NCBI GenBank assembly: GCA_964645705.1
Contig: CAZYAB010000001.1
Span: forward strand, 124,001-188,000
Length of the DNA stretch: 64,000 bases
Direction of reading: 5' to 3'
DNA from: CAXGTL01 sp964645705
Lineage (GTDB): Archaea > Nanobdellota > Nanobdellia > Woesearchaeales > CAXGTL01
Shown: piece by piece, positions 51,524-60,571 of the stretch
How the letters are laid out: each line of letters opens with the position of its first letter
Numbering within the stretch: the first letter of the stretch is position 1
Notes under the pieces: model-generated
The model's database searches: none
What the model saw: only the letters and a program-made list of their open reading frames with translations
What the model was told of the DNA's origin: nothing
Position numbers and translations under genes: made by a program

Positions 51524-52627
51524 ATGCCAAAAAAAGACTATTACCAAATTCTAGGAATATCAAAAGACGCAACTAGAGAACAAATCAAAAAAGCATACAA
51601 AAAATTAGCAAAAAAATTCCATCCAGACATTTCAAAAGAACAAGACGCAGCTGAAAAATTCAAAGAAATTAATGAAGCTGCTGCAGTGTTAGGTGATCCA
51701 AAGAAAAGAGAACAATATGATAGATTTGGTACTGCAGATTTTGGTGGCCAAGGTTTCCAAGGTTTTGACTTTGGGAATTTTGGTGGAGCAGGGTTTGATT
51801 TTGGCGATTTGTTTGAATCAATATTTGCTGGAGGCATGTTTGGTGGTAGGAGAAGTGGCAAAAGAGTTATAAGAGGAGCAGACCTTCAATATGGTCTAGA
51901 AATAACATTAGAACAAGCAGCAACAGGTGTAAAAAAAACAATTGCAATAACAAAAATGGAAACTTGCACAAAATGTGATGGTTCTGGTGCAAAATTTAAG
52001 TCAAGTATTAAGACTTGCCCTGATTGCCATGGTTCTGGTATGACAAGGCAGACACAAAAAACATTTTTCGGTGTTTTCCAGACAACAACTACGTGTAGAA
52101 AATGTTATGGAGAGGGCCAAGTAATAAAAGATCTTTGCAATGTGTGCGACGGAACTGGCAGGATTAGAAAAACAAAAAAGATTCCTATTAAGATCCCAGC
52201 TGGAGTTGATAACGGAACTAGGTTGAGAGTAGCTGGTGAAGGCGAAGCTGGTGTAAAAGCAGGACCTTCAGGTGACTTGTATGTTTTGCTTAGAATAAAA
52301 CAACACAAGATCTTTGAAAGACAAGGTGATGATATTTATCTTGAAATGCCTATCAATTTTACAACAGCTGTATTAGGTGGAACAATTGAAGTACCAACAT
52401 TAGAAGGCAAAGCAACTTTAAAAATTCCTCATGGAACACAATCAAATACAGTGTTTAGGATGAAGAACAAAGGTCTGCCAAATCTACATGGCTATGGCAC
52501 TGGTTCACAAAATGTTCGAATTATTATCGATGTTCCCAAAAAACTTACAAAAAAACAAAAAGATTTGTTAAAACAGTTTCAAAAACTTAGTAAGAAAAAA
52601 GGCATATTAGAAAAGGTTCTTGGATAG
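51524..52627 (+). CDS. dnaJ: Chaperone DnaJ (Hsp40)
   Basis: 367 aa. J domain with HPD in KKFHPDISKEQ, a Gly/Phe-rich linker (FGGQGFQGFDFGNFGGAGF), and four CxxCxGxG zinc repeats: CTKCDGSGA, CPDCHGSGM, CRKCYGEGQ and CNVCDGTGR. The C-terminal substrate-binding domains are intact. It stimulates DnaK ATPase and delivers substrates. The start is ATG 51524. The set of grpE, dnaK and dnaJ is complete in this locus. Confidence 0.96.
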   Translation: MPKKDYYQILGISKDATREQIKKAYKKLAKKFHPDISKEQDAAEKFKEINEAAAVLGDPKKREQYDRFGTADFGGQGFQGFDFGNFGGAGFDFGDLFESIFAGGMFGGRRSGKRVIRGADLQYGLEITLEQAATGVKKTIAITKMETCTKCDGSGAKFKSSIKTCPDCHGSGMTRQTQKTFFGVFQTTTTCRKCYGEGQVIKDLCNVCDGTGRIRKTKKIPIKIPAGVDNGTRLRVAGEGEAGVKAGPSGDLYVLLRIKQHKIFERQGDDIYLEMPINFTTAVLGGTIEVPTLEGKATLKIPHGTQSNTVFRMKNKGLPNLHGYGTGSQNVRIIIDVPKKLTKKQKDLLKQFQKLSKKKGILEKVLG

Positions 52628-52681
52628 ATATTCTCTAGTCAATAAATGTTTAAATATGACAATTTAATTCCTTTTATAAAA

Positions 52682-53044
52682 ATGACTCAAAAACAATATA
52701 ACGGAAAAGTAATGGTTGCAGGTTTTTCAGATGGTATGGGTGTTTTAAATCAATTTCTTAATGCACTTGGTTGTGATGTTTATTTTGCACGTGGCAAAGA
52801 ACAATTCACTAAAATACTGCATGAAAATAAGCCAGATCTAATATTTTTAGAAGATCATCTAAAAGATGGTACCACAGATGTTGATATAGTTAATTATTTA
52901 GAACAAAGAAGAATAGAAGTTTATATTGTTTCTGCATTTAAAACAGAAAAAGTAAATTCCTATTTGTGTAAAGGAACTATTACATCACCAACTAGCACAG
53001 ATGACATTGAAAAAATATTCGAAACATTATTTCAAAAGAAATAA
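52682..53044 (+). CDS. Receiver-domain-like protein, 120 aa
   Basis: The pattern KVMVAGFSDGMGVLNQFLNA, then YFARGKEQFTKILHENKPDL and IFLEDHLKDG resembles a CheY-like receiver fold, with an Asp/Glu at the end of the third strand (LED) in place of the usual phospho-acceptor context. Phosphorylation is therefore uncertain. Start ATG 52682 with a TATA-like CTTTTATAAAA just upstream. It follows dnaJ and converges on the helicase gene. Confidence 0.55.
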   Translation: MTQKQYNGKVMVAGFSDGMGVLNQFLNALGCDVYFARGKEQFTKILHENKPDLIFLEDHLKDGTTDVDIVNYLEQRRIEVYIVSAFKTEKVNSYLCKGTITSPTSTDDIEKIFETLFQKK

Positions 53045-53048
53045 TTAT

Positions 53049-54638
53049 TTAATAATCCATCAAACTACTCTGGCCTTTTTTCTTCATTTTTTTTATTTCA
53101 ATTTGACCAATATCTACTTTTATACCAACCTGTTCTTTTATATCAATTGCAATCTTTTTACCAAGAATTCCAACTAATTTACTCAAATCACACTTCTTTA
53201 CATCATCTATTGTCTTTATTTTATTATAATGTAATTTACGTGCACGAACACGACCAATATTCTTCAACCTAAGTAAACCAAGCAATTCCTCACGCACACC
53301 AAACTTAAGCCTAAACCTTAGCTTGACAATATCTTTTACTACAGAATGCATTTTCAACAACTTACACAATTCCTCTGTAGAATATAAAAGCCAGTCAGCA
53401 ATGTCTAGCTTAACTTTTATCTCACCAGGTCTTGTATTATATCTCTGTAAGAGGAAGTCTTCATCTTTTTCATTTATCCAATCATAAAAAAACATTGCAG
53501 TTTTAATTGATGAAAGAAACTCATCATATTCAGGATCATACACTTCTGGTTCATTTTCAAGAATATAATAATTATGTTTTAATAAAAAATTATTTACTTC
53601 ATCGAGATCCTTATTACGTACCTTTAACAAAGGCCGTAATTCTAAAGTATGTGAAACTAATTGCAGAAAACTGATTTCATTCTTACTTCTATCTACTTTA
53701 ACATGTTTGATCAAGTAATTAGCAGTCAATGGATCAATGTAAAGCTGAGCAACTCTTTTTCCTATCAAAGTTGCTTTGTAATATTGATTTTTATCTTCTT
53801 TTAACTCGTGTGCAGAAACAAATTCATTTTCATTAACATTATCTTCATCCGCATTACCAATTTCATCAATTCTCATAATAAATTCAAACTTGGTGAGAAG
53901 CAAAAGCATCTTATCCATAATCTTTTTAATTTTATCCATATCTTTAAACTGATAAGCATAAAAAGTTTTAGAAAAAAAATCAATCAAATCAGAACGAGAA
54001 GTAATAAAACCAGATGCAATCAATGATAATACATAAGTACGAAGTACAGGTTCAACAGCAAGCTTAGAATAAATCTCTTCTACCGAGCCCTTAATATATC
54101 TTCTTGTTATTTCTTTCTTAGATTCTTTAGTACTAGCAATACATATTGCTTCACCATGATCATCATAACTTGGGCGACCAGCTCTGCCAGCTTGTTGTTC
54201 ATATTCTAAAACAGGTATCCAATTCAAACCTAAGCGTCCATAACGACGAAGATCTTTTAGTATAGTACGAAAAGCAGGTAAATCAACACCAGCAGCTAAA
54301 GTCGGAGTACAACATATAATTTTTACTTTACCAATCCTAAACTCATCTTCAATCAATTCTTTTTGTTTATGCACAAGACCAGCATGATGAAAAGCAACAC
54401 CATTTTTAATACATCTACTTAATCTTTCGCACTGCTTAGTTGGCTTTGGCAAAGCATGCAATATTTTCTCACCTAGATCCTTTAGCACAACATTCTTAAT
54501 CTGGCGAGACAAATCTTCAGCAGTTTTTTCAGCACTTCTCTTAGAATTAACAAAAACAAGCGCTTGTTTACCAATAGAAATAGTATCTAATGCTAGATTA
54601 ATTACAGAATTATTAGTTACATTTGCTATTTGAGTCAT
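53049..54638 (-). CDS. Hel308-like helicase lacking the N-terminal RecA1 domain
   Basis: About 529 aa, starting at MTQIANVTNN. The RecA2 motifs are clear: QALVFVNSKRSAEKTAEDLS (motif IV), VKIICCTPTLAAGVDLPAFR (motif V) and QQAGRAGRPSYDDHGEA (motif VI), followed by winged-helix, ratchet and helix-hairpin-helix regions (GLLRLKNIGRVRARKLHYNK). Walker A and DEAH motifs are absent. Upstream lies a complete Sec61-beta gene five bases away, so nothing is cut by assembly here. Either a natural split with the partner elsewhere, or a decayed gene. ATP hydrolysis alone would be impossible. Confidence 0.82.
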   Translation of the reverse strand: MTQIANVTNNSVINLALDTISIGKQALVFVNSKRSAEKTAEDLSRQIKNVVLKDLGEKILHALPKPTKQCERLSRCIKNGVAFHHAGLVHKQKELIEDEFRIGKVKIICCTPTLAAGVDLPAFRTILKDLRRYGRLGLNWIPVLEYEQQAGRAGRPSYDDHGEAICIASTKESKKEITRRYIKGSVEEIYSKLAVEPVLRTYVLSLIASGFITSRSDLIDFFSKTFYAYQFKDMDKIKKIMDKMLLLLTKFEFIMRIDEIGNADEDNVNENEFVSAHELKEDKNQYYKATLIGKRVAQLYIDPLTANYLIKHVKVDRSKNEISFLQLVSHTLELRPLLKVRNKDLDEVNNFLLKHNYYILENEPEVYDPEYDEFLSSIKTAMFFYDWINEKDEDFLLQRYNTRPGEIKVKLDIADWLLYSTEELCKLLKMHSVVKDIVKLRFRLKFGVREELLGLLRLKNIGRVRARKLHYNKIKTIDDVKKCDLSKLVGILGKKIAIDIKEQVGIKVDIGQIEIKKMKKKGQSSLMDY

Positions 54639-54643
54639 TATTA

Positions 54644-54823
54644 TTAAGGTCCTAAACCAAACCAAGAATAACCATATAAATGTAATATGATTTCTATTAT
54701 TAAAACAATTATAACTAAGATTATGACGTGTTGAGGTTTAAATTCTATTTTGGATTTATAATCATCAAAATATCTTACTAATCCTCCCATGCCAGAAGGC
54801 ATTCTTACTTTATTATCTTTCAT
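54644..54823 (-). CDS. Preprotein translocase subunit Sec61-beta
   Basis: 59 aa with the typical layout: MPSGMGGLVRYFDDYKSKIE, then one membrane helix (HVIILVIIVLIIEIILHLY). This is the archaeal/eukaryotic small subunit of the SecYEG-type translocon. It lies five bases upstream of the helicase start on the minus strand and downstream of the RNase P RNA gene. No strong ribosome binding site is seen. Confidence 0.9.
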   Translation of the reverse strand: MKDNKVRMPSGMGGLVRYFDDYKSKIEFKPQHVIILVIIVLIIEIILHLYGYSWFGLGP

Positions 54824-54874
54824 TTTAGTATATGAATTTTTTATTTATTTATATATTTAACTATAAAATAAATA

Positions 54875-55216
54875 ACGTAGGAAACTTATAAGCCACCTTT
54901 TATCAGCCCCTACTTAGTAGATGGGCTGTTTTAACATTCTACTATTCGTACATACTGTACTTTCACTTGCTAAGGAATCGCCGTTTCAATCTTCCTACTT
55001 ACTCAAGCACTCAATGGGTTAACTTATCCAAGTCACCTTGAACTTCACCATATCATTGCTAATAAGCAGGGATATCGTTTCTGAGCCTTTACCATCCTAT
55101 TAAGGATCTCTATTCCTAGAGTAGCATTTTAAGGCATAAGTTTTCATTAAAAAACCTTGCCAGCAGTGGATGGACTTTCTTCAGCACAAAGCCGTGAGTT
55201 AAGCAGTTCCCTACGT
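54875..55216 (-). ncRNA. rnpB: RNase P RNA
   Basis: On the minus strand the ends pair as a P1 stem: ACGTAGGGAAC at the 5' end with GTTTCCTACGT at the 3' end (one G-U). The conserved region GAAGAAAGTCC near the 5' end, CAGAAACGATAT in the middle, and AAAAGGTGGCTTATAAG near the 3' end match RNase P core elements CR-I, central and CR-V. A TATA-like TTTATAAACC lies about 30 nt upstream on the minus strand. Length and elements fit the archaeal type. RNase P protein 4 is encoded 7 kb away. Confidence 0.9.
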
Positions 55217-55247
55217 ATATTAATGGTAGAATTAATGGTTTATAAAT

Positions 55248-56237
55248 CTAACCCAAATATTCTTCACCATACATTCTAATTAAAAGAAACAAATAAGAAA
55301 GCAATAAAGGACCAACCAATATACCAAACACGCCAAAATAAGGCAAACCTATAAACACACCAACTAATGTGATCAACGGGTGTAGTCTAGCAATTTTTTT
55401 TGATACATAAGGCCTTAATAAATAATCAGAACTAGTTATAATTATTCCACAGAACAATGCAAAACCAATTGCAACAAAATAATTACCAATAAATAATTGA
55501 TACAATGTAACAGGAACCCAGATAAATGTAACACCAACAACAGGCAAGAATGATAACACAGCTCCAATAAATCCCCAGAACACTGCTCCTTGTATTCCAA
55601 ATATGAAAAAACCAAGGCCTAATAATATTCCTTGTATAATTGCAATAAGTCCCATTCCAATTACAGTCGATTTTGTAACATTGACAAACTCTGTCATCAA
55701 TATCTTAGAATTCTTTGTATTAAATGGCAAATGTTCTCTTATAGATTTTACAAAATTATCATGACTTATTAAAAGAAAGAACAATGTAAAATAAAGTATT
55801 ATTGATGAAACAAAGAACTTTACAACTGATCCAAAAAAAACATTCATTGTTTTTGTAACGCCTTGTTTAATATAAGTAACCATTTCTGATACTGTTTGTT
55901 CAATATTAACTTTTGTATTGATTTTTTCCAGTATTTGGTTAACAAGTTCTGTGTTTTTTGTTGCTGACGAAGCTTCATGAATCAACATGTTTGAAATAAA
56001 GAACAAAGGCGCAATAACAATTAATATTGATAATAAAACACACACTAATGCTGAAAACTTTTTACCAATCTTCTTTCTTAGATAATTATTTATAGGGTAT
56101 AATAGCACGAATAAGATTAATGCGCCTGCAAATGCAGAAATATATGGTGACAAAGCATATAACACAAACCCAGCTACAATAATAATAATAACAGTTGCAA
56201 GAATTTGTCTTTCTTTGTATTTTCTTATAATAATCAT
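55248..56237 (-). CDS. AI-2E (PerM)-family membrane permease
   Basis: 329 aa with about seven to eight membrane helices (for example ILATVIIIIVAGFVLYALSP; GLIAIIQGILLGLGFFIFGI; LITLVGVFIGLPYFGVFGIL). The GxxxxLPVVGVTFIWVP segment and PLITLVGVFIGLPYFG end are typical for this family of transporters/antiporters. Substrate unknown. The start has no clear ribosome binding site. It precedes the RNase P RNA gene on the same strand. Confidence 0.9.
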   Translation of the reverse strand: MIIIRKYKERQILATVIIIIVAGFVLYALSPYISAFAGALILFVLLYPINNYLRKKIGKKFSALVCVLLSILIVIAPLFFISNMLIHEASSATKNTELVNQILEKINTKVNIEQTVSEMVTYIKQGVTKTMNVFFGSVVKFFVSSIILYFTLFFLLISHDNFVKSIREHLPFNTKNSKILMTEFVNVTKSTVIGMGLIAIIQGILLGLGFFIFGIQGAVFWGFIGAVLSFLPVVGVTFIWVPVTLYQLFIGNYFVAIGFALFCGIIITSSDYLLRPYVSKKIARLHPLITLVGVFIGLPYFGVFGILVGPLLLSYLFLLIRMYGEEYLG

Positions 56238-56328
56238 CCTCTTTTTTTAGTATGTATAAGTTATTAGTAGTATAAATATGTTTCGGAATACACAAAATAT
56301 ATAAACAAATTAAACATATTCCTATATA

Positions 56329-58251
56329 ATGCAATACTCAAAACTAGTCCAATTATATGAAAAACTAGACTCGACATCAAAGAGATTAGACAAGACTTTT
56401 TACATAGCCCAATTTCTAAAAAAAGCAAAGACAGATGATCTAGACATGATAATGCTCTTGTTACAAGGCAGAGTTTTTCCAACTTATGATCAGACAAAGA
56501 TGGGTGTTTCGTCTAAATTAGTTGCAAAAGCACTTAATATTGCAACAGGAATCAGTAATGATAAGATTATAAAAGAATGGAAAAAGCTAGGCGGCATTGG
56601 TAATGTAGCAGAGTCTTTGGTAGGTAGAAAAAAGCAATCTACATTATTCTCAACAAACCTGACAATCAAGAAAGTCTTCAACAACCTACAAAAACTATCA
56701 ACCATAACAGGCACAGGTTCACAAGATATTAAACTAAAGCTAATATCAGAATTATTAACAAGTGCAGCACCGAGTGAAGCAAAATATATTGTAAGAACAA
56801 TAACAGAAGAAATGAGAATAGGCGTTGGTGAAGGTTCATTAAGAGATGCAATTGTTTGGGCTTATTTTCCGCCTGTTGATAAAATATTTTTTTATTGTAA
56901 AGAATGCAAAAATTTTTCACCAAAAACAGAGAAGTGTATGTCATGTGGAAAAAAACTAGACACAAAATCAGAACACGATCATAAAAAATTAGCAATACTT
57001 AGAATAAAAGATCCAAAGCAATTAGAAAAAAATAATTTATCAAAATATGATTTAATACAAATTGAAGATGAAAAATCAGCAAGAAGTGCATATAATTTTT
57101 TGGTTGAACGTGTACAGCACGCCATTGATCTTACAAATGATTTAGCAGTTGTTGCAAAACTTGCAAAAGAAAAAGGAATAAAAGGCCTATCACACTTACC
57201 TCTTGTTCCAGGCAAACCAATAAAAGTAATGCTGTTTTTAAAAGCATCAGATCTAAAAGATGCATTTGAAAGATTAGGAAAACCAATGGCTTTAGAATAT
57301 AAATATGATGGTTTTAGATTGCTCGTCCACAGAAACAAAGATGATATAAAACTTTTCACAAGAAGATTAGAAAATGTTACAAAACAGTTTCCAGACATTG
57401 TTGAAGTAGTAAAAAGAAATATCAAGTCAAAAGATTTTATTATAGATGCAGAAGTTCTTGGTATAGATCCTAAGACAAAAAAATATTTACCATTTCAAAA
57501 GATTTCTCAAAGAATTAAACGTAAACACAATATTGATGAAATGATTAAAAAAGTTCCAGTCACATTGCATGCATTTGATATCTTAGAATTAAACGGCAAA
57601 TCACTTCTTACAGAGCCTTTTATATCTAGGCGAAAATTATTAGAAAAAATCATCAAACCAATCAAACATAAAATACAAATTGCAAAACAATTAATAACAG
57701 ATGATTTGAAAAAAGCACAATCATTCTATGATGAAGCATTAAAAGTTGGTGAAGAAGGTGTCATGGCAAAAAAATTAGACGCACCATATAAACCAGGCTC
57801 AAGAGTTGGTTATGGCATGAAAGTAAAACCAGTTATGAAAGAATTAGATTTAGTGATTGTGGGTGCAATCTGGGGCGAAGGCAAGAGATCTAAATGGTTG
57901 TCATCATTTATACTTGCGTGCAGAGACAGAGATGGCAATGTTTTAGAGATAGGCAAAGTTGGCACTGGAATGAAAGAGAAAAAAGAAGTTGACGAAGATG
58001 TGACATTTGATGAATTAACAAAATTACTAAAGCCATTGATAATCTCTGAAAAAGGCAAATTAGTTAAAGTAAAGCCTGAGATAGTTATTGAACTTAATTA
58101 TGAAGAAATACAAAAATCACCAACATATTCATCAGGCTATGCATTAAGATTTCCCAGGGTAATGAGACTTAGAGAAGATAAATCAGTGTCAGACATTGCT
58201 AGGCTAAGAGAAGTAAAAGATCTGTATGAGTTCCAAAAAGGCAGAAAATAG
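56329..58251 (+). CDS. lig: ATP-dependent DNA ligase with a zinc-ribbon insertion
   Basis: 640 aa, longer than the usual about 560 for archaeal ligases. The active-site lysine lies in LEYKYDGFRLLVHR (near residue 325). Other motifs are visible: FTRRLENVTKQFPDI, DAEVLGIDP, VGEEGVMAKKLDAPYKPG and LDLVIVGAIWGEGKRS. The N-terminal DNA-binding domain contains an unusual zinc-ribbon-like insert near residues 188-210 (CKECKNF...CMSCGKK). It seals nicks in replication and repair. A TATA-like TTCCTATATAATG lies at the start, so it is likely leaderless. Confidence 0.95.
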   Translation: MQYSKLVQLYEKLDSTSKRLDKTFYIAQFLKKAKTDDLDMIMLLLQGRVFPTYDQTKMGVSSKLVAKALNIATGISNDKIIKEWKKLGGIGNVAESLVGRKKQSTLFSTNLTIKKVFNNLQKLSTITGTGSQDIKLKLISELLTSAAPSEAKYIVRTITEEMRIGVGEGSLRDAIVWAYFPPVDKIFFYCKECKNFSPKTEKCMSCGKKLDTKSEHDHKKLAILRIKDPKQLEKNNLSKYDLIQIEDEKSARSAYNFLVERVQHAIDLTNDLAVVAKLAKEKGIKGLSHLPLVPGKPIKVMLFLKASDLKDAFERLGKPMALEYKYDGFRLLVHRNKDDIKLFTRRLENVTKQFPDIVEVVKRNIKSKDFIIDAEVLGIDPKTKKYLPFQKISQRIKRKHNIDEMIKKVPVTLHAFDILELNGKSLLTEPFISRRKLLEKIIKPIKHKIQIAKQLITDDLKKAQSFYDEALKVGEEGVMAKKLDAPYKPGSRVGYGMKVKPVMKELDLVIVGAIWGEGKRSKWLSSFILACRDRDGNVLEIGKVGTGMKEKKEVDEDVTFDELTKLLKPLIISEKGKLVKVKPEIVIELNYEEIQKSPTYSSGYALRFPRVMRLREDKSVSDIARLREVKDLYEFQKGRK

Positions 58252-58324
58252 GCACCACAAAGCTTCTAACCCTTGAATTTACCCTTTTAACAACCTTAAA
58301 AACAGCCACCACAACCCTTAATTC

Positions 58325-58340
58325 GTCACTGAAAAGTGAC
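58325..58340 (+). promoter_or_regulatory. GNRA-capped hairpin upstream of the small gene
   Basis: GTCACT-GAAA-AGTGAC is a perfect 6-bp hairpin with a GAAA tetraloop, directly upstream of a TATA-like ATTTAAATAC. Similar AGTGAC(T)AAAAACAGAAA sequence recurs upstream of the gene at 60572, so this may be a promoter-associated element. Confidence 0.45.
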
Positions 58341-58387
58341 AAAAAACAGAAACATTTAAATACTAGTTCTATCTACATATTATATAG

Positions 58388-58525
58388 GTGGTTAACATAT
58401 CAAATACTAAATATCCTAAAACTGCAGATTATGAAAAACTAATAGATAAACCTTTAGATCTAAAAGAATATAATAAAAAAGAAAAATCTAGTAAAGACAT
58501 TGCTACTTTGCTTGAAAGAACATAA
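58388..58525 (+). CDS. Small hypothetical protein with possible ATA start, 42-45 aa
   Basis: A frame of 45 codons from GTG 58388, or 42 from ATA 58397. The GTG lies within the ribosome binding site ATAGGTGG, followed by TTAAC-ATA, the same layout as dcd. The product (KYPKTADYEKLIDKPLDLKE, then YNKKEKSSKDIATLLERT) is polar and charged. A TATA-like ATTTAAATAC is about 25 nt upstream. No family recognised. Confidence 0.5.
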   Translation: MVNISNTKYPKTADYEKLIDKPLDLKEYNKKEKSSKDIATLLERT

Positions 58526-58534
58526 TATTTAAAC

Positions 58535-58607
58535 AAAAAAAGAGCTCAAGAAGTAAATTCTTATAATCCCCCCACACCTTTACCTTTCTTGGGCTTTCTT
58601 TTTTTTT
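58535..58607. terminator. Hairpin flanked by A- and T-runs between the small gene and tRNA-Arg
   Basis: GAGCTCAAGAA near 58542 can pair with TTCTTGGGCTTTC near 58586 across a loop containing CCCCCCAC, flanked by A7 and T9. The structure could serve as a terminator for both converging genes. Confidence 0.5.
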
Positions 58608-58637
58608 CTAATATAATTTTTTATAATATAGAATAAA

Positions 58638-58763
58638 TGCCCCTGCTGGGAATTGAACCCAGATTACAAGGTGTTTGCAGACTTGAGACAAGGCTGTAAA
58701 CCTCATAAATGTTCTCATTTGTCGTACCGCAACCTCGCGTACTATCCGTTATACTACAAGGGC
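58638..58763 (-). tRNA. tRNA-Arg(GCG) with a 54-nt intron at the canonical position 37/38
   Basis: On the minus strand the acceptor strands GCCCTTG and CAGGGGC pair, with discriminator A. The D-arm is GTAT...GTAC, and the T-arm CTGGG-TTCAATT-CCCAG. The anticodon stem CGAGG/CCTTG encloses TTGCGG|A with anticodon GCG (58728-58730). A 54-nt intron (58673-58726) follows position 37. Mature length is 72 nt before CCA. Intron removal would require the splicing endonuclease. Confidence 0.92.
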
Positions 58764-58776
58764 TTGGATTAAAGAG

Positions 58777-59208
58777 TTATCTTTCTATTCTTAAATATTG
58801 TCCTTTATCAATCAAATTCTTCACAACCTTACCGTCAAACTTACCTAAACCTAGATTCTCATTCTTAGAATTAGTAACAAAATATTCTTTGCCAGTCTTC
58901 AAACTACCCGAAATAATACTTTGCTTAAACACATCTCTTCCACATAAGAATAACCATTCAGCTTTATTATTTACAACAATCTTCTTATTTGATTTGGTAG
59001 AAAGTAAATCAATAAGTTGTATGCTTGGTATGAACTTTTTTGATTTAACTTCACCTAAAAATACGCCAATAGAAAAAACATCTTTACCAATTTTGTCTTT
59101 TATCTTTAACAAAGAAGAATCAACTAGATAATATCCTCTACCAATCTTTATTATGTTTCCCAAATTCTCTGTAGTAAATTTATTAATAAACTCATTTATC
59201 ATTTTCAA
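58777..59208 (-). CDS. NIP7-like PUA-domain protein
   Basis: 143 aa. The C-terminal half (NNKAEWLFLCGRDVFKQSII, then ENLGLGKFDG and LIDKGQYLRIER) follows the NIP7 PUA pattern, with the conserved AEWLFLxGRDV. NIP7 acts in large-subunit ribosome maturation. The N-terminal half is the short pre-PUA domain. The start overlaps the coiled-coil gene's end by 17 nt on the minus strand, so the two are co-transcribed. Confidence 0.8.
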   Translation of the reverse strand: MKMINEFINKFTTENLGNIIKIGRGYYLVDSSLLKIKDKIGKDVFSIGVFLGEVKSKKFIPSIQLIDLLSTKSNKKIVVNNKAEWLFLCGRDVFKQSIISGSLKTGKEYFVTNSKNENLGLGKFDGKVVKNLIDKGQYLRIER

Positions 59209-60460
59209 CCAACTTTAATCTCAAACTAATATCAAACACATTAAACTTATCTTCAATATTTTTCTTAATTTCTGCATGATCTATCTTATTTATACTTTTG
59301 TTAATACTATTTATATCTTTTTCTATTAATTCTTTTTCTTTTTCAAGACTCTTTTCTTTTGCAGTATTATCATTTATCTCTTTTAATATCTTGTTTGAAT
59401 CTATCTTTTCTTGCATTTTTTGTTTTTCTTTCTCTATTTCCTTATATCTTGATATGAGTTCACTAAGATAAGGTCTATTTATTATATTTAATTCTGTAAG
59501 AATCTTTTGTTTTTTAGAATCTTTTAGAACTATCTTATTTTCCAAAACCTTTTGAGTTATTTTTTGCAATGCTTGCAATATTTTAAAATCTTTATCTTCA
59601 AGCAAAGCATCGAACGCATCTTGTTGATAAGCATTTATTAATTTAAATTCTTCATCAGCAATCCTTGTATATTTTTTCAGTGCATAATCAATTACAGCAA
59701 AATTATGTTCGAGTTTTAGTTTATGTTTTTTTATTTTTTCATTAATCTCATCTAATTTTTGTTCATCTTTAAGATGATTTTTGTATGCTGGCGATTTTTT
59801 CATTTGTTCAATATCTTCTAATGCATTTTCCTTGTCCTGTGTTATTTGTTCTGATCTTATTTTTAGATTATTTAGCTTTTTTAGTAAAGAAAATTTATTA
59901 TCAATAGATTCTTTTAATGACTTTATCATTAATTGCATCTCATTTATGTTTTCATATCTACAATCACTTATTTTTTTTTCAAAATCATTATTTAACTTCG
60001 ATATTTTGTTTATTGTTTTCTTAATATTTTCAACTTCTTTATAGAACAAATGCTGTGATGCATAAAAACTCTTATGAGTTATCTTTGCAAAATTATTAAG
60101 TTCGTTTTTCATATTTGCAGAAAAACCGATCATTTGATCGATATCTTCATAACTCTGTGGACTAATCCTTTTTATGAAAAATCCTGCTTGATTTATAAAG
60201 CTCTTTCTATTGCCCAGAACAATTGTTATTATTCTTTGCTCTATCTTGTTTTTATCTTTTATTTCTGCTTTTTTCAGAACATCGATTTTATTATTTAATT
60301 CATCTAAGTACTGTTTTAATTCTGTGATCAATTCTTTACAAACAATCTCCAGATCGCGCGCAGTGCTGGAATTCTTGCGTTCTAGCCATTGTTCTAGCTC
60401 ACTTATTGTAAATTCTAATTCTTCTTTAGATCTAAACATATCAAGCAGTTTTTTAAACAT
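59192..60460 (-). CDS. Long coiled-coil protein, 422 aa
   Basis: Almost entirely helical and charged, with heptads through about residues 30-400 (LNDFEKKISDCRYENINEMQ; KDEQKLDEINEKIKKHKLKL; KEIEKEKQKMQEKIDS). No membrane segment, signal or catalytic motif. It resembles structural or SMC-like coiled coils only in style. Upstream of the NIP7-like gene. Function unknown. Confidence 0.72.
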   Translation of the reverse strand: MFKKLLDMFRSKEELEFTISELEQWLERKNSSTARDLEIVCKELITELKQYLDELNNKIDVLKKAEIKDKNKIEQRIITIVLGNRKSFINQAGFFIKRISPQSYEDIDQMIGFSANMKNELNNFAKITHKSFYASQHLFYKEVENIKKTINKISKLNNDFEKKISDCRYENINEMQLMIKSLKESIDNKFSLLKKLNNLKIRSEQITQDKENALEDIEQMKKSPAYKNHLKDEQKLDEINEKIKKHKLKLEHNFAVIDYALKKYTRIADEEFKLINAYQQDAFDALLEDKDFKILQALQKITQKVLENKIVLKDSKKQKILTELNIINRPYLSELISRYKEIEKEKQKMQEKIDSNKILKEINDNTAKEKSLEKEKELIEKDINSINKSINKIDHAEIKKNIEDKFNVFDISLRLKLVENDK

Positions 60461-60571
60461 ATTATGTAGTAAAATTTGATAGTTTATATATATTAAGTAT
60501 TAATATTGACTACTATGAAGTGACTAAAAACAGAAAGATTTATAAAGGTGTTCTTACTCACATACTATATA

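Noticed and set aside
54875..55216. SRP RNA as an alternative for the structured region downstream of the permease gene
   Set aside because: The GAAGAAAGTCC and GGTGGCTTATAAG elements and the closing P1 stem fit RNase P RNA; no SRP-type GNAR tetraloop helix is seen.
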